A stretch of DNA of 64,000 nucleotides from positions 1,636,001-1,700,000 of the forward strand of contig NZ_JAOQNH010000001.1 of assembly GCF_025961205.1 (NCBI RefSeq), given 5' to 3'. Both the position numbers and the translations under genes were made by a program. Shown in pieces: positions 1 through 8,291 of this stretch. The notes beneath the pieces were generated by a model. The model had not been told where the DNA came from and searched no databases. It saw only the letters and a program-made list of their open reading frames with translations. Origin of the DNA: Azospirillum fermentarium. Lineage in GTDB: Bacteria; Pseudomonadota; Alphaproteobacteria; Azospirillales; Azospirillaceae. How positions within the stretch are numbered: the stretch's first letter is position 1; each line of letters begins with the position of its first letter.

Positions 1-212
1 ACGTGTATTACAAGGAGCGTCTGGAGTCGGTGGGCATGTGCTTCTCCGGCCTGTCGCCCGACGGCGAACTGCCGGAAATCGTCGAGATCCCGACGCATCC
101 GTGGTTCATCGGCGTGCAGTTCCACCCGGAACTGAAGTCCAAGCCGTTCGACCCCCACCCCCTGTTCACGTCCTTCATCCGCGCGGCGATGGACCAGAGC
201 CGTTTGGTCTAA
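1..212 (+). CDS. pyrG: CTP synthase, C-terminal fragment (5' end outside window)
   Basis: Only the last ~70 residues are present; the reading frame is open to the left edge. They match the end of the glutamine amidotransferase domain of CTP synthase, which makes CTP from UTP with glutamine as nitrogen donor. The segment around [17 protein letters not shown] carries the conserved His-x-Glu pair of the class I amidotransferase triad (H-P-E), followed by the usual short helical tail. The gene ends with TAA at 210-212 and is followed by two hairpins and then kdsA, an order common in alphaproteobacteria (pyrG-kdsA). Recognition is firm despite truncation. Confidence 0.93.
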   Translation, partial: VYYKERLESVGMCFSGLSPDGELPEIVEIPTHPWFIGVQFHPELKSKPFDPHPLFTSFIRAAMDQSRLV

Positions 213-223
213 AATGACGGGAT

Positions 224-276
224 GCAAGGGCCTTCCGGCCCTTGCCGGGTGAGTGCGAGAGGGCGGCGCCCTCTCG
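224..276 (+). terminator. Two consecutive hairpins between pyrG and kdsA
   Basis: Positions 224-232 pair perfectly with 237-245 (9 bp stem, TTCC loop). A second stem pairs 256-264 with 268-276, with a 3-nt loop, and is followed by a short T-rich run at 281-288. Either could end pyrG transcription or attenuate read-through into kdsA, whose Shine-Dalgarno lies only 15 nt further on. Confidence 0.55.
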
Positions 277-303
277 CGTGTCTCTTTTCAGGAGCGTTCC
301 TCC

Positions 304-1128
304 ATGCCCCACAGCGTCCAGATCGGTTCCCTGACCATCGCCAACGACCGCCCGTTCGTCCTGCTGGCCGGGCCTTGCGCCATGGAAAGCCGCGACCACG
401 CGATGGAGATGGCCGCGGCCCTGCACGAGATGTGCAGCGCGCTGGGCATGGGCCTGATCTACAAGTCGTCGTTCGACAAGGCCAACCGCACGTCGATCGC
501 GTCGGCCCGGGGCATCGGCCTGGAAAAGGCGCTGTCGGTGTTCGCCGAGGTGAAGGACCGCTTCGGCTGCCCGGTGGTGACCGACGTGCACGAGCCGCAC
601 CAGTGCGCGGCGGTGGCGGAGGTGGTGGACGTGCTCCAGATCCCCGCCTTCCTGTGCCGCCAGACCGACCTGCTGGTGGCCGCCGCCGAGACGGGCCGGG
701 CGGTGAACGTGAAGAAGGGGCAGTTCCTGGCCCCGTGGGACATGAAGCAGGTGCTGGCCAAGCTGCTGGCCGCCGGCAACGACCGGGTGATGCTGTGCGA
801 GCGCGGCGCCAGCTTCGGGTACAACACGCTGGTGTCGGACATGCGGTCGCTGGCGATCATGGCCGAGACGGGGCACCCGGTGGTGTACGACGCCACCCAT
901 TCGGTGCAGCAGCCGGGCGGGCAGGGCGCCACCTCGGGCGGGCAGCGGGAATTCGTGCCGGTGCTGGCGCGGGCGGCGGTTGCCGTGGGCGTGGCGGCGG
1001 TGTTCATGGAAACCCACCAGGATCCCGATTGCGCCCCGTCGGACGGGCCGAACATGATTCCGCTGCGGGAGATGCCGGCCCTGCTGGCGCGCCTGCAGGC
1101 GTTCGACCGGCTGGCGAAGGGACTGTAA
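304..1128 (+). CDS. kdsA: 3-deoxy-8-phosphooctulonate synthase (KDO-8-P synthase)
   Basis: Condenses phosphoenolpyruvate with arabinose-5-phosphate to KDO-8-phosphate, the first committed step of KDO supply for lipid A-core; cytoplasmic. The 274-residue product has the family length and conserved blocks: LAGPCAMES near residue 22, the substrate loop [11 protein letters not shown] around residue 56, TDVHEPHQ, and the C-terminal [16 protein letters not shown] motif. The ATG at 304 is preferred over an in-frame GTG at 253 because GGAG at 291-294 is well spaced and the family begins near here. It follows pyrG; the usual next gene, eno, is not downstream. Confidence 0.95.
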   Translation: MPHSVQIGSLTIANDRPFVLLAGPCAMESRDHAMEMAAALHEMCSALGMGLIYKSSFDKANRTSIASARGIGLEKALSVFAEVKDRFGCPVVTDVHEPHQCAAVAEVVDVLQIPAFLCRQTDLLVAAAETGRAVNVKKGQFLAPWDMKQVLAKLLAAGNDRVMLCERGASFGYNTLVSDMRSLAIMAETGHPVVYDATHSVQQPGGQGATSGGQREFVPVLARAAVAVGVAAVFMETHQDPDCAPSDGPNMIPLREMPALLARLQAFDRLAKGL

Positions 1129-1231
1129 GGGGAAAGCATTGAGGCCGGGATCGGTTCGCAAGCGCCGTTCCCGGTCTTTCCGTCTTGTTCCGCGACCGGC
1201 AAGGGGGCGGGTGAGGCGATGCCGCCCCCGG

Positions 1232-1768
1232 TTACGCCGGCTGTTCCTTCTCCGCCCCGTCCTCGGCGTTCTCGTCGCCGTCCCCGTCTTCGAAGGCGTC
1301 GCCAGCAACCTCCGGTCCCCATTGCTGGACCAGTTCCGATTTCTTCATGCGCAGCTCTTCCACCCGCTTTTCCGCGCTGCGGATCTCGGCGTTGGCCACC
1401 GCGGGCGGGATCCCGTAATAGAAGGCCCAGCCGAGGGCGGCGGCACCGTACATCACCAGCCATGTGACCGGGTTGGCCAGCATCTTCATGGCGATGCCCA
1501 TGCTGTGGCCCTGCTGCCAGAGCATGATCGCAAACGGCATGCAGCCGCAGAAATTCAGCCCCCCCACGATGATCGGCGCCGGCTTTTCCGGGTCGCGGTC
1601 GATCAGATAGGCGACGATGGTGGGAATCATGCCGACGCTGAAGATCATGGTTGTGGGCAGGACCACCAGGGCCGCCGGCAGCATCAGCAGCAGCAGGGTC
1701 AGCATCCGGCTGCGGCCCTTTTTCTTGGCCTTGCCCCCTTTCTTGTCCTTGGTCTTGGGCTTTGCCAT
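1232..1768 (-). CDS. Small membrane protein of unknown function
   Basis: A 178-residue protein, not recognised. The first 21 residues are strongly basic (Lys/Arg/Gly rich). Hydrophobic segments follow at about residues 22-45, 65-85 and 96-115, then a predicted amphipathic helix and an acidic tail rich in Asp, Glu and Gly. The topology suggests an inner-membrane protein with a basic cytoplasmic N-terminus and charged C-terminal tail. It begins 41 bp after the pseudokinase gene on the same strand, so the two are probably cotranscribed and may work together. No catalytic motif is visible. Confidence 0.75.
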   Translation of the reverse strand: MAKPKTKDKKGGKAKKKGRSRMLTLLLLMLPAALVVLPTTMIFSVGMIPTIVAYLIDRDPEKPAPIIVGGLNFCGCMPFAIMLWQQGHSMGIAMKMLANPVTWLVMYGAAALGWAFYYGIPPAVANAEIRSAEKRVEELRMKKSELVQQWGPEVAGDAFEDGDGDENAEDGAEKEQPA

Positions 1769-1809
1769 GATGGTCCGTCTGGTCGGCGTCCGTTTGGTCG
1801 GGCGGCGGG

Positions 1810-3855
1810 TTAAAGGGCGAAGTAGAGGATGATGCCGGCCACCAGAATGGTGGAAACCAGGCTGGAGGCGATGGCCGCCACCTGACGGCCCGAGGATTCG
1901 ATGATGCCGTCACGGTCGGCGATCATCTGGCGCAGTTTGTCGATCTCCGCATCGGCTTCGCGGTAGCTGATCTGGGCGGCTTCGAATTCCGCCTTGTCGC
2001 GGCGCAGCGCCTCGGGGTCGTCCACGATCTTCAGGATGGCGGCCAGCTTGCCGGCGTGGGCGGCGCTCTCGGCGGCCTTGCGCACCTCCACCTGCTGCGC
2101 CCGGCTGTGGAACCGGCGGAAGGCGGGGTCGAGCAGGTTGACGATCCACGAACACAGATTGGGCAGCCCCTCCGCCCCCGTGCGGGTCTGCACATCGGAC
2201 AGGATGGTCAGCATGGCGATGACCCGGCGCAGGGGATCGTTGCTGGGGGCGAGCTGGGCGTACAGCACCTCCTCCGTCCGTTTGTGGCGGGCGGCGAGGA
2301 AGGATGCCACGTGGCGGTCGATGGGTTCGCGCTTGCGGTCGGTCAGGCTGGTGGCCGCCCAATCCAGCGCGCGCAGCAGGTCGATGGGGGTCAGCGGGTA
2401 ATAGCCGAACACCAGCGGGCTGACGCAGGGCATGGTGGCGTTGGCCTCGTACACCACCCGCTCCAGCCCCAGCCCGTGGGCGGAACGGTCGAGAAAGGTG
2501 CGGAGCTGGTCGAAGGCATGGACCAGCGGCACGTATTCGGGGCGGAAATCGCTCTGCACGCTGACCCAGAAGCCGGGAAGCTGGTTGGCGATCACCTCGG
2601 CCACCGCCTGGGGCGATTCGTTGCGCAGGAACGCCTCGGCCAGCAGCACCGCCACCCCGTCGGGCATCATCGACTTGCCGCGGTAGCGGATGGGGGCGGT
2701 GGGGTCCAGCGCCATGCACACCCGCGACACCAGCCGGTCGGTGACGCTGCCGCCCTTGGTGGAGGAGGCGGACTGCACCGCGTTCGCCACCGCTTCGGCG
2801 CGGGCGTCGTCGGACATGCTGCGGCGCAGCCATTTGTCCAGCTCGCCGGTTTCGATCAGCGGCATGGCGGCGGCGGGGGCGCGGGCGAAGGCGCGGGCCA
2901 CGGTGCGGCAGTGCCAGTATTCCTGCCCCTGGAACTCCAGCGGACGCGACCCGCGGCGGGGGATTTGCGGCTGCTTCGGCGACAGCCGCCGGCCCGACAG
3001 CCACAGGTCCAGGTCGTTCAGGGTCCAGCGCTGCTTGGGATCGTCCACCAGCAGGCCGCGGATCACTTCGCCGATGCCCAGCGGCAGACGCATCTGGCCG
3101 ACCAGGGCGGGGTACGACCCCCGCTCGATCTTGGCCTGCATCAGCGTGTCCTCGTCCAGGTGCGCCACCGGGTTGCGGCCCAGCAGCAGCACCAGGAGCG
3201 TCACCCCCAGCGCATAGAGATCGTCGGCGATGGTGCCCTGGCCGCGGCCCGCGGGGTTGGCCATGCCGCGCTCGACGGTTTCGAACAGCGCCGGCTGGCC
3301 ATAGCCGATGGGCACCGACATGCCTTCCCCCAGCATCAGCGAGCCGGAGGTGAGGTCGCGGTAATAGATATTGGTGGGCCGGATGGCGCCATGGACCACG
3401 CCGCGGCCGGACAATTCGCGCAGCGCCCCCACCAGCGGCTGGATCAGCAGGCGCGTCAACTGGTCTTCCGGCATCGGCTCGACGCTGTCGGTCAGCGCGT
3501 TCATCAGCCGGCGGCCGCTGGGCTTTTCGAACAGGAAGCAATACCGGCGCGCCTTGTCCGGCGGCCAGTCGATGACGCCCCAGTCCAGGAGGCGCATCAT
3601 GGTGGTGTTGTCCATGTTGGCGAACGTGGACACCACCTCGCTGCGGGGCAGGGTGGCGCCGCTGCAGATGATGGCGAAGGGTTCGACCCGCTTGTCGCGC
3701 AGCGCGCGGGCGGCATAGGCGTTGCCGCCGGGGGATGTCAGCAGCGGCAGCGGGGTGGACGGCATGATCTCATACCGCTCGCCCAGCTTGACCGGCTCGG
3801 CGTTGATGACGGCGGCGCGCTCGCCGGCGGGGGTGGTCTGGGCGTCCGCTGCCAT
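1810..3855 (-). CDS. Membrane-anchored Ser/Thr kinase-like protein (probable pseudokinase)
   Basis: A 681-residue protein with a protein-kinase-like N-terminal half. Subdomain VIb reads HGAIRPTN (residues 155-162) where active kinases have HRDxKxxN, so the catalytic Asp is Ala and the Lys is Arg. No DFG is seen; a GYGQP stretch lies near 184. ADDLYALGV (210-218) matches subdomain IX, and I see no clear VAIK lysine. The middle is helical and unrecognised. The C-terminus has a coiled-coil-like stretch (about 605-650) and one membrane helix (about 657-679) ending the chain, so the kinase-like part should face the cytoplasm. Phosphotransfer looks unlikely; a scaffold or sensor role is inferred. 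It heads a likely two-gene unit with the small membrane protein. Confidence 0.8.
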   Translation of the reverse strand: MAADAQTTPAGERAAVINAEPVKLGERYEIMPSTPLPLLTSPGGNAYAARALRDKRVEPFAIICSGATLPRSEVVSTFANMDNTTMMRLLDWGVIDWPPDKARRYCFLFEKPSGRRLMNALTDSVEPMPEDQLTRLLIQPLVGALRELSGRGVVHGAIRPTNIYYRDLTSGSLMLGEGMSVPIGYGQPALFETVERGMANPAGRGQGTIADDLYALGVTLLVLLLGRNPVAHLDEDTLMQAKIERGSYPALVGQMRLPLGIGEVIRGLLVDDPKQRWTLNDLDLWLSGRRLSPKQPQIPRRGSRPLEFQGQEYWHCRTVARAFARAPAAAMPLIETGELDKWLRRSMSDDARAEAVANAVQSASSTKGGSVTDRLVSRVCMALDPTAPIRYRGKSMMPDGVAVLLAEAFLRNESPQAVAEVIANQLPGFWVSVQSDFRPEYVPLVHAFDQLRTFLDRSAHGLGLERVVYEANATMPCVSPLVFGYYPLTPIDLLRALDWAATSLTDRKREPIDRHVASFLAARHKRTEEVLYAQLAPSNDPLRRVIAMLTILSDVQTRTGAEGLPNLCSWIVNLLDPAFRRFHSRAQQVEVRKAAESAAHAGKLAAILKIVDDPEALRRDKAEFEAAQISYREADAEIDKLRQMIADRDGIIESSGRQVAAIASSLVSTILVAGIILYFAL

Positions 3856-3873
3856 CGGGCTTGTGCCGTCCTT

Positions 3874-3909
3874 CGCGCTTACATCCGGGGCCGCGCTTAC
3901 ATCCGGGGC
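3874..3909 (-). repeat. Exact 18-bp tandem repeat with ATG-TAA start-stops upstream of the pseudokinase gene
   Basis: The 18-bp unit at 3874-3891 is repeated exactly at 3892-3909. Read on the minus strand each copy contains GGATGTAAGC, that is, an ATG directly followed by TAA. The repeat ends 19 bp before the pseudokinase start, so it lies in its promoter or leader. It could be a tandem operator or a pair of minimal upstream start-stop elements; the sequence does not decide. Confidence 0.7.
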
Positions 3910-3978
3910 GGGGGAAGGGCGCCGCCGGAAAAAAGGGCTGTGTCGCGCCGCAACCTTACCCGCTTCCGCCCGTCAGGT

Positions 3979-4004
3979 CGAGAGGGGGGCTTTACCCCCT
4001 CTCG
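3979..4004 (-). terminator. Hairpin downstream of purA
   Basis: A perfect 10-bp stem (3979-3988 with 3995-4004) with a six-base loop lies 14 bp after the purA stop. There is no clear T-run on the minus strand, so it is either a weak intrinsic terminator or a 3' stabilising hairpin. Confidence 0.5.
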
Positions 4005-4017
4005 CGTCCCGCGGGTA

Positions 4018-5310
4018 TCAGTCGGCGAAGGGGTCGTGCATCAGGATGGTGTCGTCGCGCTCGGGGCTGGTGGACAAGAGCGCGACGGGAGCCTGGATCA
4101 GTTCCTCGATGTGGCGGACGTACTTGACCGCCTGGGCGGGCAGTTCGGCCCAGGTGCGGGCACCCTGGGTGCTTTCGCCCCAGCCCTCGAAGGTCTCGTA
4201 GATCGGCTCCACGCGCGCCTGCTCGGCGGCGTTGGCCGGCAGGTGGTCGATCTCCTTGCCGTCCAGGCGGTAGCCGATGCACACCTTGATCGCGTCCAGG
4301 CCATCCAGCACGTCCAGCTTGGTCAGCGCGATGCCGTCGATGCCGCCGGTCTTGATGGCCTGGCGCACCAGCACGGCGTCGAACCAGCCGCAGCGGCGCT
4401 TGCGGCCCGTCACGGTGCCGAATTCACGGCCGCGCTGGCCGATCAGCTCGCCCACCTCGGTCAGATCCTCGGTGGGGAAGGGGCCGGAGCCGACGCGGGT
4501 GGTGTAGGCCTTGCAGATGCCCAGCACATAGCCCACGGCGCGCGGCCCCATGCCCGACCCGGTGGCGGCGTTGCCGGCCACCGTGTTGGACGAGGTGACG
4601 TAGGGATATGTCCCGTGGTCCACGTCGAGCATGGCGCCCTGGGCGCCTTCGAACAGGATGCGCTTGCCGGCGCGGCGCATCTCGTCCAGCGTCTTCCACA
4701 CCACGCCCGCAAACGGCAGGATCTTGGGCGCGATTTCCTTCAGCGGCTCCAGCAGTTCCGCGGCGGTGACCTCGGGGCTGCCCAGGCCGCGCAGGACGGC
4801 GTTGTGGTGGAACAGGAGCTGCTCGACCTTGTCCGCCAGTGCCGCCTCGTCGGTCAGGTCGCACAGGCGGATGGCGCGGCGGGCCACCTTGTCCTCGTAC
4901 GCCGGGCCGATGCCGCGGCCGGTGGTGCCGATCTTCGACGCGCCGCGCGCCTCTTCCCGCGCCTTGTCCACCGCGCTGTGGATGGGCAGGATCAGGGCGA
5001 CGTTCTCGGCGACGATCAGGTTTTCCGGGGTGACGGTCACGCCCTTGGCGCGGATGGCCTCCACCTCGCGCAGGAAGGCCCACGGGTCGAACACCACGCC
5101 GTTGCCGATGACCGACAGCTTGCTGGCCCGCACCACGCCCGAGGGCAGCAGGCTGAGCTTGTATTCCACGCCGTTGATGACCAGCGTGTGGCCGGCGTTG
5201 TGGCCGCCCTGGAAGCGCACGACGACATCGGCGCGGCTGGACAGCCAGTCAACGATCTTGCCCTTGCCTTCGTCGCCCCACTGGGCGCCGACCACCGCCA
5301 CGTTGGCCAT
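4018..5310 (-). CDS. purA: Adenylosuccinate synthetase
   Basis: Joins IMP and aspartate using GTP to make adenylosuccinate, the first step from IMP to AMP; cytoplasmic homodimer. The 430-residue product has the family length. Near the N-terminus QWGDEGKGK (residues 10-18) is the GTP-binding/catalytic motif, with the catalytic Asp, and GHNAGHT (about 39-45) carries the catalytic His. The [11 protein letters not shown] block and the C-terminal GTP base-recognition part ([10 protein letters not shown]) are intact. It lies downstream of hisZ on the same strand, a pairing typical of alphaproteobacteria. A 7-bp hairpin (5328-5334/5342-5348) sits just upstream of the start codon. Confidence 0.97.
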   Translation of the reverse strand: MANVAVVGAQWGDEGKGKIVDWLSSRADVVVRFQGGHNAGHTLVINGVEYKLSLLPSGVVRASKLSVIGNGVVFDPWAFLREVEAIRAKGVTVTPENLIVAENVALILPIHSAVDKAREEARGASKIGTTGRGIGPAYEDKVARRAIRLCDLTDEAALADKVEQLLFHHNAVLRGLGSPEVTAAELLEPLKEIAPKILPFAGVVWKTLDEMRRAGKRILFEGAQGAMLDVDHGTYPYVTSSNTVAGNAATGSGMGPRAVGYVLGICKAYTTRVGSGPFPTEDLTEVGELIGQRGREFGTVTGRKRRCGWFDAVLVRQAIKTGGIDGIALTKLDVLDGLDAIKVCIGYRLDGKEIDHLPANAAEQARVEPIYETFEGWGESTQGARTWAELPAQAVKYVRHIEELIQAPVALLSTSPERDDTILMHDPFAD

Positions 5311-5327
5311 TGTCAGTCTCCGTCTCT

Positions 5328-5410
5328 GGACCCCTTAGTCCGGGGTCCGCAGGTACCAAAGATGCCGCCGTCCGGCGGGCGTGATAAGGGGCCGGCGGAG
5401 TGTCCGCCGG
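5328..5410 (-). other. Two hairpins in the hisZ-purA intergenic region
   Basis: Stem 5328-5334/5342-5348 lies 18 bp before the purA ATG; stem 5392-5399/5403-5410 (8 bp, 3-nt loop) lies after hisZ. They could uncouple purA from hisZ or stabilise the two halves of the message. Neither is followed by a T-tract on the minus strand. Confidence 0.35.
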
Positions 5411-5442
5411 TCCCGCGAAAACCATGCCTGAACCCGATGGGA

Positions 5443-6624
5443 TCAGGCCAGCGGCACCAGGGCACCGCCGTGGAAAAGATGGGTGCAGCCCAGCCGGCGC
5501 GCTTCCGCCTCCGGCTCGGCCACGGGTTCCAGGCCCGCCAGCGTCACCCAGCCGGCGGTGCGCAGGGCCGCCGCGTCGGCATGGGGGGTGGCGTGGGGCA
5601 CATACACCCGCCGCACCTCGGGCAGCGGGGGAACGGCGCGCAGCACCGAATCCAGGTACAGCGTGAAGCCGGTGGCGGGTTCGCCCTCGGCATCCTTGTG
5701 CTGGTGATCCTTGTGCTGGGCACCGTGGGTGCCGGCGCGGTAGCGGCCGCCGCTGCCCATCTCCCCGCGCTGGCCGCGGGCGAACAGGGTGAAGCTGAGG
5801 CCGGTCTGATATTCGAAGCCGCGGTGTTCCACCAGATCGATGGTCAGCGTCAGCGACGGGGCGGCGGCGCGGATCAGGGCCACCACCTCGGTCATGCGGC
5901 GCCGGTCCTTTTCCGCCGCTTCCGGCAGATCGAAGGAGGCCAGCGCCGCCATGGCCCGTTCGGCGGGGCCGGAGGCGTCCATCATGCGGCCCAGCAGGGC
6001 GGCGGCGGGGCCGCCCTCGGCGGCCACGGCGGCGGCGTCCTTGCGGTCCAGCGCGGCGCGCAGGCGGGCCGCACTCTCCCCGTCCAGGCCCAGGCCCTGG
6101 CACACCAGCGGCACCATGGTGGGCACGCACAGATCGACCGACACGTGGCGCACGCCCACCACGTCCAGCGCGCGGGCGGCCAGCAGCACCGCCTCGGCGT
6201 CCGCCGCGGGCTGGAGCGAGCCGATCAGCTCCACGCCCGCCTGCATGAGCTGGCGTTCGGGGCGGAGCTGCGAGCCCTTCACCCGCAGCACCGGCCCGGC
6301 GTAGCACAGGCGCAGGGGCCGCGGGGCGGTGTGGAGGCGGGAGGCGGCGATGCGGGCCATCTGCGGCGTGATGTCGGCGCGCAGCGCCATCATCCGCTGC
6401 GACAGCGGGTCCATCAGCCGGAAGGTCTGGGCGGCCATGGAGGCGCCGGGACCGGACAGCAGATTGCCTTCGAATTCCATCAGCGGGGGGCTGACGCGCT
6501 GATAGCCGTGGCTGGCGAATTCGCCCATCAGGCGCTCGACGGCCGCCGCTTCCAGGGCGGCATCGTTGGGCAGCACGTCGTGCAGGCCGGCGGGCAGCAG
6601 CGCGGTGCTCTGAGTATTGGGCAT
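5443..6624 (-). CDS. hisZ: ATP phosphoribosyltransferase regulatory subunit
   Basis: A histidyl-tRNA-synthetase-like paralogue that partners the short form of HisG, giving it histidine feedback control of the first step of histidine synthesis. At 393 residues it matches the family. The class II aaRS core is visible: an N-terminal motif 1 region, the FRLMDPLSQRMMALRADITPQMAR stretch (read in parts near residues 67-90) as motif 2, and FEYQTGLSFTLFARG near residue 270. The anticodon-binding domain is absent, as expected. One oddity is a His/Lys/Asp-rich insert near residues 300-313, encoded by a 13-bp repeat at 5692-5704 and 5707-5719. hisG is not in the window. Followed by purA. Confidence 0.9.
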   Translation of the reverse strand: MPNTQSTALLPAGLHDVLPNDAALEAAAVERLMGEFASHGYQRVSPPLMEFEGNLLSGPGASMAAQTFRLMDPLSQRMMALRADITPQMARIAASRLHTAPRPLRLCYAGPVLRVKGSQLRPERQLMQAGVELIGSLQPAADAEAVLLAARALDVVGVRHVSVDLCVPTMVPLVCQGLGLDGESAARLRAALDRKDAAAVAAEGGPAAALLGRMMDASGPAERAMAALASFDLPEAAEKDRRRMTEVVALIRAAAPSLTLTIDLVEHRGFEYQTGLSFTLFARGQRGEMGSGGRYRAGTHGAQHKDHQHKDAEGEPATGFTLYLDSVLRAVPPLPEVRRVYVPHATPHADAAALRTAGWVTLAGLEPVAEPEAEARRLGCTHLFHGGALVPLA

Positions 6625-6799
6625 GGCCTGATTTCGAACTGGTCACAGGGTCGGGGTGCGCGGCGCGCACACACGACGCCGGTCAATAGCCGACCTTCCC
6701 CCCTCAGGGCAAACGGAAAAGCCGCCCGCCGGGGGCAAACCGGCCCGGCGTTGCGCGCGGGGCCGGTTGCTGCGGCGCACCATCATGCGATGGAACGGG

Positions 6800-8194
6800 C
6801 TATACGATCGACAGGGTTGCCGTGGCAGGGGTGGACAGCACATCGGCCAGCAGGTGCAGGCCGCGGGCCGCCTCGTCGCGGGAATTGGGCTGGCACAGGC
6901 CGATGCGCACGCCATGGGGGGCCGGGTTGCGGCCCACGGCGAACACGTCGGCGCCGGTGACGATCACCCCGCGGCGGCGGGATTCGGCCAGGAAATCCTC
7001 GCGCCGCCAAGGTTCCGGCAACGTCATCCACAGGTGCTGTGCCGCCGGATGGCCGCTCACCACCGCGGGGGGCAGGATGGCGCGGGCGATGGCCTGACGG
7101 GCAATCCCCTCCGACCGCTGGGCGTCGGCCAGCCGGTCGGCGGTGCCGTCCTGAATCCAGCGCGCCGCCACCTCCCCCACCAGGGGCGGGGCGGAATACA
7201 TCAGGGCGCGGATCACCGCTTCGATCCGGGTGGTCAGCGCTGGGGGTGCGACGACATACCCCACCCTGAGGCCCGCCGACATGCTCTTGGACAGGCTGGT
7301 CATATAGACGGTGATGTCGGGGGCGATGCGGTGGATGGGCAGCGGGTCGCGCACCAGGAATCCGAACACGTCGTCTTCGATGATCGTCACCCCGTGGCGG
7401 CGGCAGATGGCGGCGATCTCCATCCGCCGCTCCTGCGGCATGATGGTGGCGGTGGGATTCTGGAGCGTCGGCACGATGTAGAGCGCCTTGGGCGCCAGCC
7501 GGCGGCAGGCGGCGTCCAGCGCATCCGGCACCAGCCCGTGGGCGTCCAGCGCCACCCCCTCCAGATGCAGGTCGAGGGAGGCGGCCAGCGCCTTCATCCC
7601 GTAATTGGTCATGCGCTCGGCCAGGATCACGTCGCCGGCCCGCGCAAGGGCGGAGATGGCCACGGCCATGCCGTTCTGCGCCCCGGTGGTGAGCAGCACC
7701 GATTCGGGCGTGGTTTCCACCCGGTGCTGCCGGGCCATCCACTGCACCGCCGCCGTCCGGTGGGCCGGCAGCCCGGCATGGGGCGCGTAGGAGATGAGGT
7801 GTTCGGCGCTGCCCGAGGCGGCGATGGCCGCCAGCGTCGCCGCGATGGCCTTTTCCGCCCCGCTCTGCTTGGGCGTGATGACCGTCATGTTGATGGCCGA
7901 CGCCTCGGGCGGGCGGTGCCACGCCAGCGGGTCGGGGTGGGGCAGGGGTTGGCTGCCCAGGACGAAGGTGCCGCGCCCCACCTCGCCCCCGATCAGTCCG
8001 CGCCGCTCGGCCTCCGCATAGGCCCGCGTGACCGTGCCCACCGTCACGCCCAGGCGGTAGGCGAGGTCGCGGTGGGTGGGCAGCCGCGTGCCCGCCGACA
8101 GCCGGCCCCCCGCAATATCATTGGCCAGCGCATCGGCGATGGCACGGTAGCGGGGGCCGGGGTGGGCGGCGAGATCAGGGGTCCAGACGGTCAT
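6800..8194 (-). CDS. MocR-type (GntR/aminotransferase) transcriptional regulator
   Basis: A 464-residue regulator of the MocR/PdxR class. The N-terminal ~75 residues form a GntR winged helix (YRAIADALANDIAGG; LPTHRDLAYRLGVTVGTVTRAY). The rest is a fold-type I aminotransferase domain with LSKSMSAGLRVGYV near residue 300, where the Lys should bind PLP. Members usually sense PLP or an amino compound and control a neighbouring gene. Its own promoter region contains ACAAT/ATTGT repeats that fit autoregulation. The adjacent upstream gene on the same strand is a YdjC-like deacetylase, about 97 bp away; the target is not evident. A hairpin (6738-6746/6760-6768) lies downstream. Confidence 0.88.
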   Translation of the reverse strand: MTVWTPDLAAHPGPRYRAIADALANDIAGGRLSAGTRLPTHRDLAYRLGVTVGTVTRAYAEAERRGLIGGEVGRGTFVLGSQPLPHPDPLAWHRPPEASAINMTVITPKQSGAEKAIAATLAAIAASGSAEHLISYAPHAGLPAHRTAAVQWMARQHRVETTPESVLLTTGAQNGMAVAISALARAGDVILAERMTNYGMKALAASLDLHLEGVALDAHGLVPDALDAACRRLAPKALYIVPTLQNPTATIMPQERRMEIAAICRRHGVTIIEDDVFGFLVRDPLPIHRIAPDITVYMTSLSKSMSAGLRVGYVVAPPALTTRIEAVIRALMYSAPPLVGEVAARWIQDGTADRLADAQRSEGIARQAIARAILPPAVVSGHPAAQHLWMTLPEPWRREDFLAESRRRGVIVTGADVFAVGRNPAPHGVRIGLCQPNSRDEAARGLHLLADVLSTPATATLSIV

Positions 8195-8229
8195 GAGCGG
8201 TGCCGGGCGGTTGTGCGGACGGGAATGTG

Positions 8230-8258
8230 ACTATTGTCCCGATGACAATGTACACAAT
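8230..8258 (-). promoter_or_regulatory. Candidate promoter and operator of the MocR-type regulator gene
   Basis: On the minus strand a TTGTGT-like -35 (complement of 8252-8257) is separated by 16 bp from an AATAGT-like -10 (complement of 8230-8235). The plus strand shows ACAATGTAC/ACAATGTGG direct repeats at 8245 and 8254 (9-bp period) and an inverted ATTGT at 8233-8237. Direct repeats over the core promoter are typical of MocR operators. It lies 36-64 bp upstream of the start codon. Confidence 0.45.
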
Positions 8259-8291
8259 GTGGTCTGACCATCACAACAGGCAAGCGGATTG

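Noticed and set aside
2056..6960. A very long plus-strand open frame opposite the pseudokinase, purA and hisZ genes
   Set aside because: It is antisense to three clear genes and rich in Gly, Ala, His, Arg and Gln with no domain pattern; this is the usual effect of high GC third positions.
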